Origin: JBEHWX01 sp048498995
GTDB lineage: Bacteria > Bacteroidota > Ignavibacteria > OLB7
Direction of reading: 5' to 3'
DNA length: 50,279 nt
NCBI GenBank assembly: GCA_048498995.1
Contig: JBEHWX010000038.1
Coordinates: 1 to 50,279, forward strand
Part shown: positions 31,990 through 39,981 of the stretch, one piece after another
How positions within the stretch are numbered: the stretch's first letter is position 1
How the letters are laid out: each line of letters opens with the position of its first letter
Position numbers and translations under genes: made by a program
Notes under the pieces: generated by a model
The model's input: only the letters and a program-made list of their open reading frames with translations
Told to the model about the DNA's origin: nothing
The model's database searches: none

Positions 31990-33750
31990 ATGAAGTCCAC
32001 TAATCACCTTGGACGACATCTCCGCACACTGTTCGCCATCACCATTCTCGGTGCCCTCGCCCCGCTGGGGGCGAAGGCTCAGTTTCAGAAAGCCTACGAC
32101 GACAACTTCAGCTACGCGCTGCACGGCGAGTGCGTGCGACCTACATCCGACGGCGGCTACATTCAGACCGGCTTCATCCAGTACTGGAGCAACCTCACCA
32201 ACGTCGTTCTCCACAAGACCGATGGCAGTGGGGTCACGCAGTGGATCAAGGCGCTTCACTCCTCGAACGCATCGGCATGGTGCGAGGACCGGGCGTATTC
32301 GGTCCGGGAGGTTCCGCGCGGCGTCTGGTACGGCCGTGGCTATGTCATCGTCGGCACCACGAAGGACGCCAGCACCACCAACGACGTGCTGGTGATCCGC
32401 ACCGATTCGGTCGGCAACATTCTCTGGAGGAAGGCCTACCAGACCACCGGCGAGGATATCGCCTACGACGTGGATCTGATGCCGAGCAACGATTACTGGC
32501 AGGAGTACGATTTCATCATCACCGGCCACATGAAGGCCTCTGGGCAGCTGACCAAGCGGCTGTCGCTCCTCAGGGTGGACCCGCTCGGCACCGCGCTCTG
32601 GTGCAAGCGGTACGGCGTGAAGGTCGGCGCCGATCCGAACAGCGTCGGCTATTCGGTGAAGTACCTGGCCTCCTCGGGAGATATCGTGGTGACCGGCAAC
32701 ACCGACCCAGACTGGGGCTCCGCCGGCCTGACTCCCTCGACGACGCCGTGCGTGCTGCGCACCAACGGTAATGGCACCAAAATCTGGGGAAAGGTCTACC
32801 AGACGCCGCAGCACGACAGCCGTGAGCGGGAAGGAACCGGTCGCGGCATCATCGAGGCCAGTGGAGGAGATCTGGTGGTGGCCGGCTGGATGAACGGCTA
32901 CGACACGCAGATGCGTGATGCATTCGTCCTGCGGATTTTTCCGTCGACGGGCCTGGTCCGCTGGTTCACCCGATACGACGCCAAAACTCCGAGCACGAGC
33001 TCGTATAACGATTTCGGGTTCAACGTCCGGGAGACCAGCGCCGGCGATCTGGTGCTGGCCGGAACCAGCGACTACATGATCTCCAATGGTGGCCCCTACA
33101 CCTTCATGGCCCTGCTCAACGGCTCCGGCAACGTGAGCACGCTCTACCCGCCGCAGCGGTACACGCTCAAAACCGTGATCGATCCGCTCAGCGGCACCTA
33201 TCCCCAGGAGGCCTGCGTCTCGATGAATCAGGCGGGCAACGGCTTCATCACCTCGACCAACGCGCTTACCAGCGGACTCTACCTGATCGAGACCAACGCC
33301 ACCCTCGGCAGCGGCGGCTGCCAGGAGACGATCCCGCTCGAGGAGCACTCCTTCTCGCCGACGCTCGTCAACCTCGACTCGCTGGCCAACGGTTGCACGA
33401 CGCAGAATCTCGACTATGACGAGACGAATCTCGATATCAACCCGGATTCCTGCGCGTCGATGTCGAAGCGCTCGCTCTTCCAGGGAACCGAGCTGGCGGG
33501 CCTCACGCTGAGCTCCGACGTCGTGAAGACGGGTGAGCAGCTTCGTATCGGCAACCTCCCGAGCTCCGGCACCTACACCATCCAGGTGCTCGACGTCGTC
33601 GGCCGCGCGGTTGCCACCGAGACCCGGGAAGTCTCCGAGACCGGCGGTGACATCATGATTCCGACCGACGGATGGCGATCGGGTCTCTACCTGGTGCGCA
33701 TCACGCACGGCGATGCCGCCATGTCGCATCGTATATCGGTGGTGCGCTGA
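31990..33750 (+). CDS. Large secreted T9SS protein with repeated beta-strand motifs
   Basis: 586 aa. The ATG at 31990 has GGAGG 8 nt upstream and opens a signal peptide (RTLFAITILGALAPLGAKAQ). The body repeats a pattern such as SVREV..G..YVIVGTTKD...NDVLVIRTDSVGNILWRKAY, also SGDIVVTGNTD, GGDLVVAGWMN and AGDLVLAGTSD, each followed by a line about a value and a person-independent verb-like W; this is the repeat style of beta-propeller T9SS cargo in Bacteroidota. The C-terminus (about 505-586; LTLSSDVVKTGEQLRI ... YTIQVLDVVGRAV ... SGLYLVRITHG ... RISVVR) is a sorting domain. It should be exported to the surface; ligand unknown. Single gene. Confidence 0.85.
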   Translation: MKSTNHLGRHLRTLFAITILGALAPLGAKAQFQKAYDDNFSYALHGECVRPTSDGGYIQTGFIQYWSNLTNVVLHKTDGSGVTQWIKALHSSNASAWCEDRAYSVREVPRGVWYGRGYVIVGTTKDASTTNDVLVIRTDSVGNILWRKAYQTTGEDIAYDVDLMPSNDYWQEYDFIITGHMKASGQLTKRLSLLRVDPLGTALWCKRYGVKVGADPNSVGYSVKYLASSGDIVVTGNTDPDWGSAGLTPSTTPCVLRTNGNGTKIWGKVYQTPQHDSREREGTGRGIIEASGGDLVVAGWMNGYDTQMRDAFVLRIFPSTGLVRWFTRYDAKTPSTSSYNDFGFNVRETSAGDLVLAGTSDYMISNGGPYTFMALLNGSGNVSTLYPPQRYTLKTVIDPLSGTYPQEACVSMNQAGNGFITSTNALTSGLYLIETNATLGSGGCQETIPLEEHSFSPTLVNLDSLANGCTTQNLDYDETNLDINPDSCASMSKRSLFQGTELAGLTLSSDVVKTGEQLRIGNLPSSGTYTIQVLDVVGRAVATETREVSETGGDIMIPTDGWRSGLYLVRITHGDAAMSHRISVVR

Positions 33751-33790
33751 TCCCCACCCGGAATGCGTCCTCGGGACGTATCGACATCGC

Positions 33791-33838
33791 ATGAAACGAC
33801 GCTCCCCGCACCGTCCGTTCAGGATGGGGCGGGGAGCG
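33791..33838 (-). terminator. Terminator of the beta-propeller gene
   Basis: On the minus strand a 10-bp stem (CGCTCCCCGC with GCGGGGAGCG) with a 19-nt loop is followed by TCGTTTC. It lies 41 bp past the stop at 33879 and could also serve the convergent T9SS gene. Confidence 0.7.
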
Positions 33839-33878
33839 CTCGTCTCGCGGGGAGCCGTCGGGATCAGGTGTCCCGAGA

Positions 33879-34862
33879 TCAGCTTCCCTTCGGCACGTAG
33901 AGGATGAACTCCGGCTCGTCCGGCAGATCGTCGATGAAGGTGTCGAGCTTCTCGCCGGAGGGATCGAACATCACGATCTTCTTGGCCTTTCGCTCGGCCG
34001 CGTAGAAGTTGCCGTCGCCGCCGAAGCAGAAGCCGGAGATGTGCTTCACGCCGCCATCGATGAAGGTCGTCGGCGCCACGGTCCCGGAAGGAGGACCGGA
34101 GGAGATGTCGACGGTAACCACGCTGTCGTTGCCGCTGCTGCCGATGTAGAGCGTTTCCCCGGCCACCAGCAGATGCACCGGCGCCGAGAGGTTGTCCCCG
34201 GCGATCGTGCCGATCAGCTCGCCGGTCGGAAGCACGTACGCCTTCACCGCGTTCCCTGGCTCATCGGCCACGTAGAGCGTCTGCCCCACGACCGCCACGC
34301 CACGCACCGAATGCGCAACCTTGCTCCCGGCCCCACTCTCGAAGCCGACATCGAGTCCCTGCGGCGTGGTGACGTCCGGAGGATAGGGGGCCGGAGCGTC
34401 CGGGAGAGTGCCGACCGAGGAGGCGACGATTGTTCCGTGGTAGAAGCTCCCCGGATAGTGCATCGCGATCCAGGAGGCGACGGTAAGCGGCGTGCCGGTG
34501 CTCGCGATGCCGGTCACGACGTTGGTGTCCTGGCTGGAGAGGTAGCCGCTCCCCTGCGCGTCGAACGCGAGATCGAACGGATGGAGGATGCCGGAGATGG
34601 TGTCCATGGAGGCGAAGACGCGATCGAACGTATAGCCATCGGCCCCATCGGTGTAGAGCAAAACTTGGCTGACCCCCTTGTTGGCGTTCACCACGTAGAG
34701 ATCGGAGTCGACGATCCGGAAGCCGCGCAGCTCCTGGAGCTGAGGGTTTGAGCCTCCGGTCGGCAGCAGGTCCGGCTGGGCGTGCTGGGTGCCGTTGTCA
34801 TGGTAGACGAGAATGTTCTCCACCCCTCCGTCCGTCTCTCCCTGGAAGCTGATGTACCACAT
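33879..34862 (-). CDS. NHL/YVTN-like beta-propeller protein
   Basis: 327 aa from ATG 34862, where GGAGA stands 6 nt upstream; longer upstream frames give a poor low-complexity tail. Repeated blade-like strands are visible: GFRIVDSDLYVVNANKGVSQVLLYTDG, HPFDLAFDAQGSGYLSSQDTNVVTGI, VRGVAVVGQTLYVADEPGNAVKAYVLPTGELIGTIAG, VHLLVAGETLYIGSSGNDSVVTVDI and ISGFCFGGDGNFYAAERKAKKIVMFDPSG. This fits a six-bladed NHL/SMP30-like propeller. No signal peptide is seen with this start, so it may be cytosolic. Ligand or enzyme role unknown. Confidence 0.75.
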   Translation of the reverse strand: MWYISFQGETDGGVENILVYHDNGTQHAQPDLLPTGGSNPQLQELRGFRIVDSDLYVVNANKGVSQVLLYTDGADGYTFDRVFASMDTISGILHPFDLAFDAQGSGYLSSQDTNVVTGIASTGTPLTVASWIAMHYPGSFYHGTIVASSVGTLPDAPAPYPPDVTTPQGLDVGFESGAGSKVAHSVRGVAVVGQTLYVADEPGNAVKAYVLPTGELIGTIAGDNLSAPVHLLVAGETLYIGSSGNDSVVTVDISSGPPSGTVAPTTFIDGGVKHISGFCFGGDGNFYAAERKAKKIVMFDPSGEKLDTFIDDLPDEPEFILYVPKGS

Positions 34863-35354
34863 GTGGTCTCCGAATGATGGTGTCGAGGATGTTGCGCGAG
34901 GTATGTCGTCGATCTCCGCTCGTCGCTCGGGTGCCCGCGGCGCGGGCGATGCCGGGACGGCTCTTCCGGACGGTGTCGGCGATGGTTGTCGGGAAGCGTG
35001 CTCGTGATGGAGCGCGCGACGCGCGAAGATAGCGATCCGGCGCGCCTCCGCCACGCATGGTCCGAGGCACGGGAATCCGACACGCCGACATGGCGCGCGA
35101 CGCCGACGCCATCAACGTGAGCGGGGCCGCGCATCCGGTCAGGTATCCGGTTGCGCGACCCCATCTCTCCAGCGGGACCGGGCGTATATCCACGCATCGC
35201 GTCGGAGGATCGGTCGTCACCGATCCGGACGCGTGTCCGCATTCGACTCCTTCGAAGAAGTCCCCTCGGCTCCCGCGAAGCCAATTCGTCGTGATGCGAA
35301 CGGGTGGATACACTATCCGGCCGGCGCCGGCGCGTCGTCGAATCCGATGCTCTC
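34863..35354. other. Intergenic region, no gene seen
   Basis: 492 bp upstream of the propeller gene and downstream of the SCO1 gene (both minus). One small hairpin, GGATCGGT/ACCGATCC with loop CGTC, lies at 35207-35226; it has no T-rich tail, so its role as the SCO1-operon terminator is doubtful. Confidence 0.5.
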
Positions 35355-36032
35355 CTATTCCTCCCGTTGCAGCTCCCGGAGATCCTGGATCAGCCGGCTG
35401 ATATCCGGCTGGAGGGTACCATTGTAGATCCCCCGGATCCTCCTGGAACGGTCGAGGAGATAGAAGGTCTCGGTGTGGAGGAACGCATCCTCTCCCGTGT
35501 CGATCTTCGCGAAATAGGAGCGCCGCGCGGCATCGTAGATCGACTTCCGGTCGCCGGTGAGGAAGTACCATTTCCCATCGACGGCGCCGACCATCCGCGC
35601 GTAGCGCGCCAGGGCCGGCGCGGAGTCGAGCTCCGGCGTGACGCTGTAGGAGAGGAGCATCACATCCCCCGCGGCGGCCACGCTATCCTGAATCCTCGCC
35701 ATGCTCCGGGCCAGCCGCGGACAGAGGGAGGAGCAGCGTGCGAAGAAGAAGTCGACGACCGTGATCTTCCCATCCATCTTCTTCTCAGTGAAGAGGGCGC
35801 CATGCTGATCGATGAGGGAGAAGGGGGCGATGCCGGGGATCGCCGGAACCTCGGAGGCGTCCGTGATCCAGCGGGGCGTCAGCTCCGGATCGGCGTAGTA
35901 GGGGAGCGTGGCAGGGGCCCGGGACGGCCGCCCGGTCCGATCCGACGCCAGAAGGATGGTGGCGGTCAGGAGCGCGCCGACGGCGAGCAGCAGAAGGATC
36001 GGGGCGCCGAAGTTGCGATATATCGTGCTCAT
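35355..36032 (-). CDS. SCO1/SenC-family copper chaperone-like protein
   Basis: 225 aa. An N-terminal membrane anchor (APILLLLAVGALLTATILLA, 10-29) is followed by a thioredoxin-fold domain in the periplasm. The copper site is visible: Cys-100 and Cys-104 in FARCSSLCP, and His-186 in FLHTETFYLLD. SCO1 proteins deliver copper to cytochrome oxidase CuA or act as thiol reductases. The ATG overlaps the stop of the MORN lipoprotein gene as ATGA, so translation is coupled. The YHYH, MORN and SCO1 trio suggests a copper or respiratory envelope function. Confidence 0.9.
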   Translation of the reverse strand: MSTIYRNFGAPILLLLAVGALLTATILLASDRTGRPSRAPATLPYYADPELTPRWITDASEVPAIPGIAPFSLIDQHGALFTEKKMDGKITVVDFFFARCSSLCPRLARSMARIQDSVAAAGDVMLLSYSVTPELDSAPALARYARMVGAVDGKWYFLTGDRKSIYDAARRSYFAKIDTGEDAFLHTETFYLLDRSRRIRGIYNGTLQPDISRLIQDLRELQREE

Positions 36033-36748
36033 TGCTTGGCCTCCGTTGGCGAAACCGTTTCCCCGACGCGCGGGATTCTGTCGCCGGCGGCGGAGTAGCA
36101 GGGCTTGCTGCCGATGCTCCCGTAGCGTCTGCCGGCGATCACCACGTAATTGGCGTAGAGCGCGCCATCCTCGTCCCACATCCGCTGGCTCCCTTCCTCG
36201 GCGCCGTCACGATAATGGAACAGGCGGCGCGGGCGACCATCCTCGTAGAGCTCCTCGGAGAGCCCCTGCTGGAGATCGCCGTGGAACCGGTAGCGGAAGC
36301 GGAGCCGGCCGTTCTCCCACCAGCCGACGTGCAGCCCCTCACGCCGTCCGGCGCTGTAGGAGCGCTCGAACATCCTGACGCCATCGGTATACCATCCGAT
36401 CATCGTCCCCTCGACGCGGCCATCGAGATAGGGGGTGAGACTCTTGATGGGGCCGCCGTCGTAGCGCTCGACGAGCCAGCCGGAGAATGGAGCGCGGCCG
36501 AGCAGAAGGCGATCGCCACGATAGGCGATGCGAGGATCGTCCGCGCCGATCCGGACTTCCGGAACCGGACGGCGGGACGTGGCTGCAGCCGGCTCCTTCC
36601 CCCGGCAGGCGCCGAGGAGGAGCGCCATCATGACGATGCTCCACGTGGTCCAACGGGAGATCGTCCGCCTCCTCCCGGCGCGGCTCGAGGTCACCGCATG
36701 GTCAGGATCGACGGCGGTCCGCGACGGCGTCCGGTTCGAGTCACTCAT
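36029..36748 (-). CDS. MORN-repeat lipoprotein
   Basis: 239 aa. A 33-residue basic N-terminus precedes a hydrophobic segment ending in the lipobox MALLLGAC (Cys near 48). The rest is a chain of MORN_2 repeats of about 22 residues, each of the type FSGWLVERYDGGPIKSLTPY, DGRVEGTMIGWYTDGVRMFER, REGLHVGWWENGRLRFRYRF and QGLSEELYEDGRPRRLFHYR. Databases often call such proteins YwqK-family antitoxins; the sequence does not support a toxin partner here. It overlaps the YHYH gene by 4 bp (36745-36748) and the SCO1 gene by 4 bp. Function unknown; probably an outer-membrane or periplasmic scaffold. Confidence 0.85.
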   Translation of the reverse strand: MSDSNRTPSRTAVDPDHAVTSSRAGRRRTISRWTTWSIVMMALLLGACRGKEPAAATSRRPVPEVRIGADDPRIAYRGDRLLLGRAPFSGWLVERYDGGPIKSLTPYLDGRVEGTMIGWYTDGVRMFERSYSAGRREGLHVGWWENGRLRFRYRFHGDLQQGLSEELYEDGRPRRLFHYRDGAEEGSQRMWDEDGALYANYVVIAGRRYGSIGSKPCYSAAGDRIPRVGETVSPTEAKQ

Positions 36749-37518
36749 TGGGCAACGGTTCCCGGAGCGCCGTAGAATCCGCTGCCGTTGATGTAGGGAT
36801 CCTCGGCGGTCACGTGATAGTGGTAGATGCCGTTCGGATACTCCGCCGTCGGGCCGACGTGGCCATGATACTCGTCGAGATCGGCGTTGGTGATCGTCTT
36901 GCCACCTTCCATCGGCCCGTACACCGGGAAGCCGTCGAGGAGGAAGCCGACCAGCGAGCTCTTGCCGTTCTTCGTGGTGAGCCAGTAGGGCTCGGCGTGA
37001 TAGTGATAGGCGCCCATCTGCTGCGGGTGGCCGTTGTACTGATCGAAGCTGTTGATCTCGTCGGTGAGCGGCTTGCGGCCGGCGGCGTACTGGTTGAAGA
37101 TGGCCACGCCGTTGAGCGCCACGCCGATGGCGCCGAGCGGGGTGGCCTGATGCGCGGCGTCCACGGCCGGGTGGCGCGGGATGCGGAAGGTCATGTGCTG
37201 CTCGGCGATCCGGTTCGGGTTGATGCGGAACTGCGGGTTGCTCCCGTTGTATGCCTCGTAGCGGCTGTCGGCCGAGCCGAAGTAGGGGCTCTTGTGATCG
37301 GGGATATCCTTGGTCTCGATCACGATCCAGTCGCCGTCGGTGTAGACGTGGACGGCGGAGCCGAACTTCTCGTAGCCGGCCGGCAGCGTGGTATCCTTCT
37401 TCGTGGTGCCGGTCGTGTCCTGGTTGTTTCCGCCCGGATCGGTCGGCGTGGATTCCTTCTTGCACCCCACGGCGAGGCCGAGCGCGCAGATGATGATGGC
37501 TGCGAGGGACGATCTCAT
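36745..37518 (-). CDS. YHYH domain lipoprotein
   Basis: 257 aa. The lipobox LAVGC puts the lipidated Cys at 19, then a Thr/Asp-rich linker (25-45). The domain carries the two signature motifs, AYHYHAEP near 170 and IYHYHVT near 240, with further His and Asp (DEYHGHVGP) between them, which suggests metal binding. YHYH proteins are often found beside SCO1-like and copper-related genes, though their reaction is not known. GGGAG stands before the ATG at 37518. It is the first gene of the three-gene unit; its promoter must lie in the repeat-rich spacer 37519-38142. Confidence 0.9.
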   Translation of the reverse strand: MRSSLAAIIICALGLAVGCKKESTPTDPGGNNQDTTGTTKKDTTLPAGYEKFGSAVHVYTDGDWIVIETKDIPDHKSPYFGSADSRYEAYNGSNPQFRINPNRIAEQHMTFRIPRHPAVDAAHQATPLGAIGVALNGVAIFNQYAAGRKPLTDEINSFDQYNGHPQQMGAYHYHAEPYWLTTKNGKSSLVGFLLDGFPVYGPMEGGKTITNADLDEYHGHVGPTAEYPNGIYHYHVTAEDPYINGSGFYGAPGTVAQ

Positions 37519-37793
37519 ATCGCTGTTCTCCCGGTCGATGGCCGACCTTCTGGTGTCGTGTTCGTGTGTGGCATCTCCCGCGCCGATGGGAGCATGCGGT
37601 TGGCGCGCCGCGCCGGATCGAGACGACATGCGGACGATCCACGCGACCGGCAGCGCGGAGCCGGTTCGATCGCTTCGACAGGAGCAGGGGAGGTTTCATT
37701 CCACGGCCGCGAAAAAATTTTCGCGAGAGAGATGGGAGGAGGCCGGGGCGGCGGGAGGTACCCGCGGCGGAATTCCACCTGAACACAACATCC

Positions 37794-37951
37794 GTGGGGG
37801 CGCGCCCCCGTGCCCGCCCTGCCTGTTGCAACCCGAGGGAGGGGGCGACCCTTGCGGGATTATGCGATTGTAGATGGGACGCGATGTGGCGGTATCGCGG
37901 GCATGGCGAGAAGCGCACGGCGAGAAGCGCACGCTAAAGACGTGCGCCTAC
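37794..37951 (+). repeat. REPIN-like two-hairpin element, copy 5
   Basis: First hairpin GTGG + GGGCGCGC, loop CCCCGT, GCCCGCCC (37794-37819), with 7 of 8 pairs and one pair flipped C-G to G-C relative to copy 3. Second hairpin GCGCACG, loop CTAAAGA, CGTGCGC and CTAC (37927-37951). A 14-bp duplication GGCGAGAAGCGCAC sits just left of the second hairpin. Confidence 0.7.
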
Positions 37952-37960
37952 CAACGTGTG

Positions 37961-38058
37961 TCCCGACGTGTGTGTCCCGACGTGTGTGTCCCGACGTGTG
38001 TGTCCCGACGTGTGTGTCCCGACGTGTGTGTCCCGACGTGTGTGTCCCGACGTGTGTA
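37961..38058. repeat. 14-bp tandem array, 7 units
   Basis: 98 bp = 7 x 14 bp of TCCCGACGTGTGTG (last unit ends TGTA), with degenerate units on both sides (CCTACCAACGTGTG on the left, TCCCTGCGTGCGCC and TACCGACGTGCATG on the right). The left unit contains the CCTACC end of the two-hairpin element, which suggests where the array arose. Confidence 0.9.
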
Positions 38059-38090
38059 TCCCTGCGTGCGCCTACCGACGTGCATGTACC

Positions 38091-38124
38091 GAAACGCCCT
38101 CGCACCGATTCGGTGCGAGGGCGT
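38091..38124 (-). terminator. Terminator of the sigma/anti-sigma/CpxP-like operon
   Basis: A perfect 14-bp stem (ACGCCCTCGCACCG with CGGTGCGAGGGCGT) and 3-nt loop; on the minus strand it ends in GTTTCGG. It lies 19 bp past the stop at 38143. Confidence 0.85.
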
Positions 38125-38142
38125 CGCGTGAGCTCGACATGG

Positions 38143-38640
38143 TCAATGTCCCTCGGGGCCGGAGGTGGGGGGCGGAGCATCCGGAGGAGGGCCGCCGGGG
38201 AACGGGCCGCCTGGGGGCGGGCCGCCGGGAGGGGGGCCATCGGGCGGAGGCCCTCCGGGGAGGCCGGGCGGAGGAGGACCGGGACGCTCGTGCCGCGTGA
38301 ACTCCTCGCGCAGACGTCCCATCTGATCCGGCGACAGCAGCGGCGCGAGCTCCGTCATCATCGAATCGAACGCCACCTGAAGATCGCGGCGCGCGCCGTC
38401 GACGATGCTCCGGTTGCGACGGTCGGTCTTCTCGAGGAACGGCCGTATCTCGGCGCGCTGCGCGCTGTCGCGCGGCCGGATCACATCCTCCATGTGCCGG
38501 ACGAATCCGCCCGGACGGCGAACGTCCCGCAGCTCGTGGCTCCGATTCTGCGCCACCGCGCCGACGATGACGCCGCCGAGCACCATGCCGACGACGAGCG
38601 TGCCGATGATGATGGCAATCGATTGCGTGCGTGGAGTCAT
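38143..38640 (-). CDS. CpxP/Spy-like periplasmic protein with Gly/Pro tail
   Basis: 165 aa. One N-terminal membrane segment (AIIIGTLVVGMVLGGVIVGA) is followed by a helical domain with the pattern IRPFLEKTDRRNRSIVDGARRD ... MMTELAPLLSPDQMGRLREEF, which fits the LTxxQ/heavy-metal-resistance (CpxP/Spy/CnrX-like) group. The last 48 residues are Gly/Pro-rich repeats (PPGLPGGPPPDGPPPGGPPP). Such proteins sense envelope stress or metals and work with sigma/anti-sigma pairs. Its ATG overlaps the anti-sigma gene's stop by 4 bp. It is the third gene of the unit. The tail's repeat may vary in length between strains. Confidence 0.8.
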   Translation of the reverse strand: MTPRTQSIAIIIGTLVVGMVLGGVIVGAVAQNRSHELRDVRRPGGFVRHMEDVIRPRDSAQRAEIRPFLEKTDRRNRSIVDGARRDLQVAFDSMMTELAPLLSPDQMGRLREEFTRHERPGPPPPGLPGGPPPDGPPPGGPPPGGPFPGGPPPDAPPPTSGPEGH

Positions 38641-39143
38641 GGCCTGGAACCATCCTGTTGATCGTTGACGAGCTCGGGTCCGGCAAGCATCATATCGTAG
38701 GCGACCGCGACGGTGACCCTCGGAAGTCCGAAGGCCGATTCGACCGCCGTCTTCTCCGAGCGGGAGCCGCTGGCGATGTTGTAGGCGGCGATCACCGAGG
38801 CGAGCGCCAGCGCCGCCGGCGCCACGCGGATGAAGAGTGGGCGCAGCATCTCGACGATCGCCGCGAACGGATCGCCCGCGAACGGATCGCCCGCGAACGA
38901 ATCCTCGCGCCGCGCCGCGTGCACCGGAGCGGCGTGGATGCCCCGCATCACGCGGTCGGCGAATCCCGCCTCCAGCGTATCGTCGGCCGCGTCGGCCAGC
39001 GCGTGCTCCAGCCGCCGCATCCGCTCCAGTCCCTGACGCGCCTCCTCCGATCGCTCCAGCAGGAGCCCGAGCCGCTTCCGCTCGGCGGGCGACAGCTCAT
39101 CCGAGAGCGCGCGGAGCAACAGTCGTCGTTCCTTCTCCTTCAT
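38637..39143 (-). CDS. Anti-sigma factor-like membrane protein
   Basis: 168 aa. The N-terminal helical domain (about 1-70, MKEKERRLLLRALSDELSPAERKRLGLLLERSEEARQ) resembles an anti-sigma zinc-finger-like or ASD region but lacks an HxxxCxxC motif, so no zinc is assumed. One transmembrane segment lies at about 103-125 (VAPAALALASVIAAYNIAS). Between them sits a duplicated AGDPFAGDPFA, made by a 15-bp tandem repeat in the DNA. It overlaps the sigma factor gene by 4 bp (39140-39143) and is translated right after it, the standard arrangement for a sigma factor and its membrane-bound inhibitor. Confidence 0.75.
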   Translation of the reverse strand: MKEKERRLLLRALSDELSPAERKRLGLLLERSEEARQGLERMRRLEHALADAADDTLEAGFADRVMRGIHAAPVHAARREDSFAGDPFAGDPFAAIVEMLRPLFIRVAPAALALASVIAAYNIASGSRSEKTAVESAFGLPRVTVAVAYDMMLAGPELVNDQQDGSRP

Positions 39144-39721
39144 AGCTCATCCATGTACGGTTTCAGCAATGTCTCGAGCATCTTCATCCCCCGCGAGAGG
39201 CGCGACAGCACGGTCCCGTGAGGGATGTCGAGGGTCGCGGCCGTCTCCTTCGTCGAGCAGCCGTCGAGCATCCTGAGGACCACGACGGCGCGGTGCTTCG
39301 GATCGAGGCGCCCGAGCGCGGCGCGCACCACCTCGGCATGTTCGGCCTCATCGGCCGCCGGCGCGCGGGCGGCATGCGCGGTGTCGACGTCGTCGGTGAC
39401 GACGAAGCGGCCGCGGCGCGACTTCCGCTCCTCCAGCGCGTTCAGCGACAGGTTGATCGCGATCCGCGTCAGATATGTTTTCAACGACGCGTCGCCGCGG
39501 AACCCGGCGAGCCCGCGATGCAGGCGGATGAACACCTCCTGGCAGACGTCGTCGACTTCGGGGGCGGGGCCGAGCATGCCGCGCACGGTGCGGGCCACGA
39601 CTCCCTGATAGCGGAGAACGATCGCGCGGAATGCGCCATCGTCACCGGCGACGGCCCGCCCGATGAGGGAGGCGTCGGGTGTCTCCGCGTTCGAGAGATC
39701 TCCACGGCCGGCGTTCTGCAT
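39140..39721 (-). CDS. ECF-type RNA polymerase sigma factor
   Basis: 193 aa. Region 2 (about 22-90) includes AFRAIVLRYQGVVARTVRGMLG, EVDDVCQEVFIRLHRGLAGFRGDASLKTYLTRIAINLSLN; region 4 (about 128-185) includes ALGRLDPKHRAVVVLRMLDGCSTKETAATLDIPHGTVLSRLSRGMKML. Both are complete. It should direct RNA polymerase to an envelope-stress regulon and probably its own operon. It is the first gene of a sigma/anti-sigma/CpxP-like unit joined by 4-bp overlaps. No clear ribosome site precedes the ATG. Confidence 0.93.
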   Translation of the reverse strand: MQNAGRGDLSNAETPDASLIGRAVAGDDGAFRAIVLRYQGVVARTVRGMLGPAPEVDDVCQEVFIRLHRGLAGFRGDASLKTYLTRIAINLSLNALEERKSRRGRFVVTDDVDTAHAARAPAADEAEHAEVVRAALGRLDPKHRAVVVLRMLDGCSTKETAATLDIPHGTVLSRLSRGMKMLETLLKPYMDEL

Positions 39722-39889
39722 GCGGTATCACGTCGGTACGATTCGGCGCCACGTCCGACGCCGCGTCCGGCGCCCTCGGGCATTCACGACATTCGACAGG
39801 GGAGCGGGGCGATTCATTCCATCGATCATCCGATGGGCTCATCTTCTTCCATGAGCACCCGGCGCCGAGCGACGTGAAGGGGATGAACG

Positions 39890-39926
39890 GAGACGGGGGA
39901 CCGGCACGCATCGCCGCCGGTCCCCC
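39890..39926 (-). terminator. Terminator of the second aldo/keto reductase
   Basis: On the minus strand, an 11-bp stem GGGGGACCGGC/GCCGGTCCCCC with 10-nt loop is followed by GTCTCCGTTC. It lies 56 bp after the stop at 39982. Confidence 0.7.
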
Positions 39927-39981
39927 GCCCATATCATGTCGTCCCGGTACTCCGTCGCGGGTGCTCCGTCGCCGGTGCTGC

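Larger units (their letters stand above)
37519..38142. other. Intergenic region with two-hairpin element, tandem array and terminator
   Basis: No gene. From left to right: the YHYH upstream region, the expanded two-hairpin element (37794-37951), a 14-bp tandem array (37961-38058) and the terminator of the CpxP-like gene (38091-38124). Open frames through the array are repeats of a 14-codon pattern and are not proteins. Confidence 0.7.

Noticed and set aside
36029..36748. Antitoxin (YwqK family) of a toxin-antitoxin pair
   Set aside because: The neighbours are YHYH and SCO1 proteins, and a lipobox makes it an envelope protein; the antitoxin label comes only from generic MORN annotation.
37961..38058. 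CRISPR array or repeat protein
   Set aside because: Contiguous 14-mers without spacers; the apparent peptide repeat has no start signal or homology and the period is not a multiple of three.
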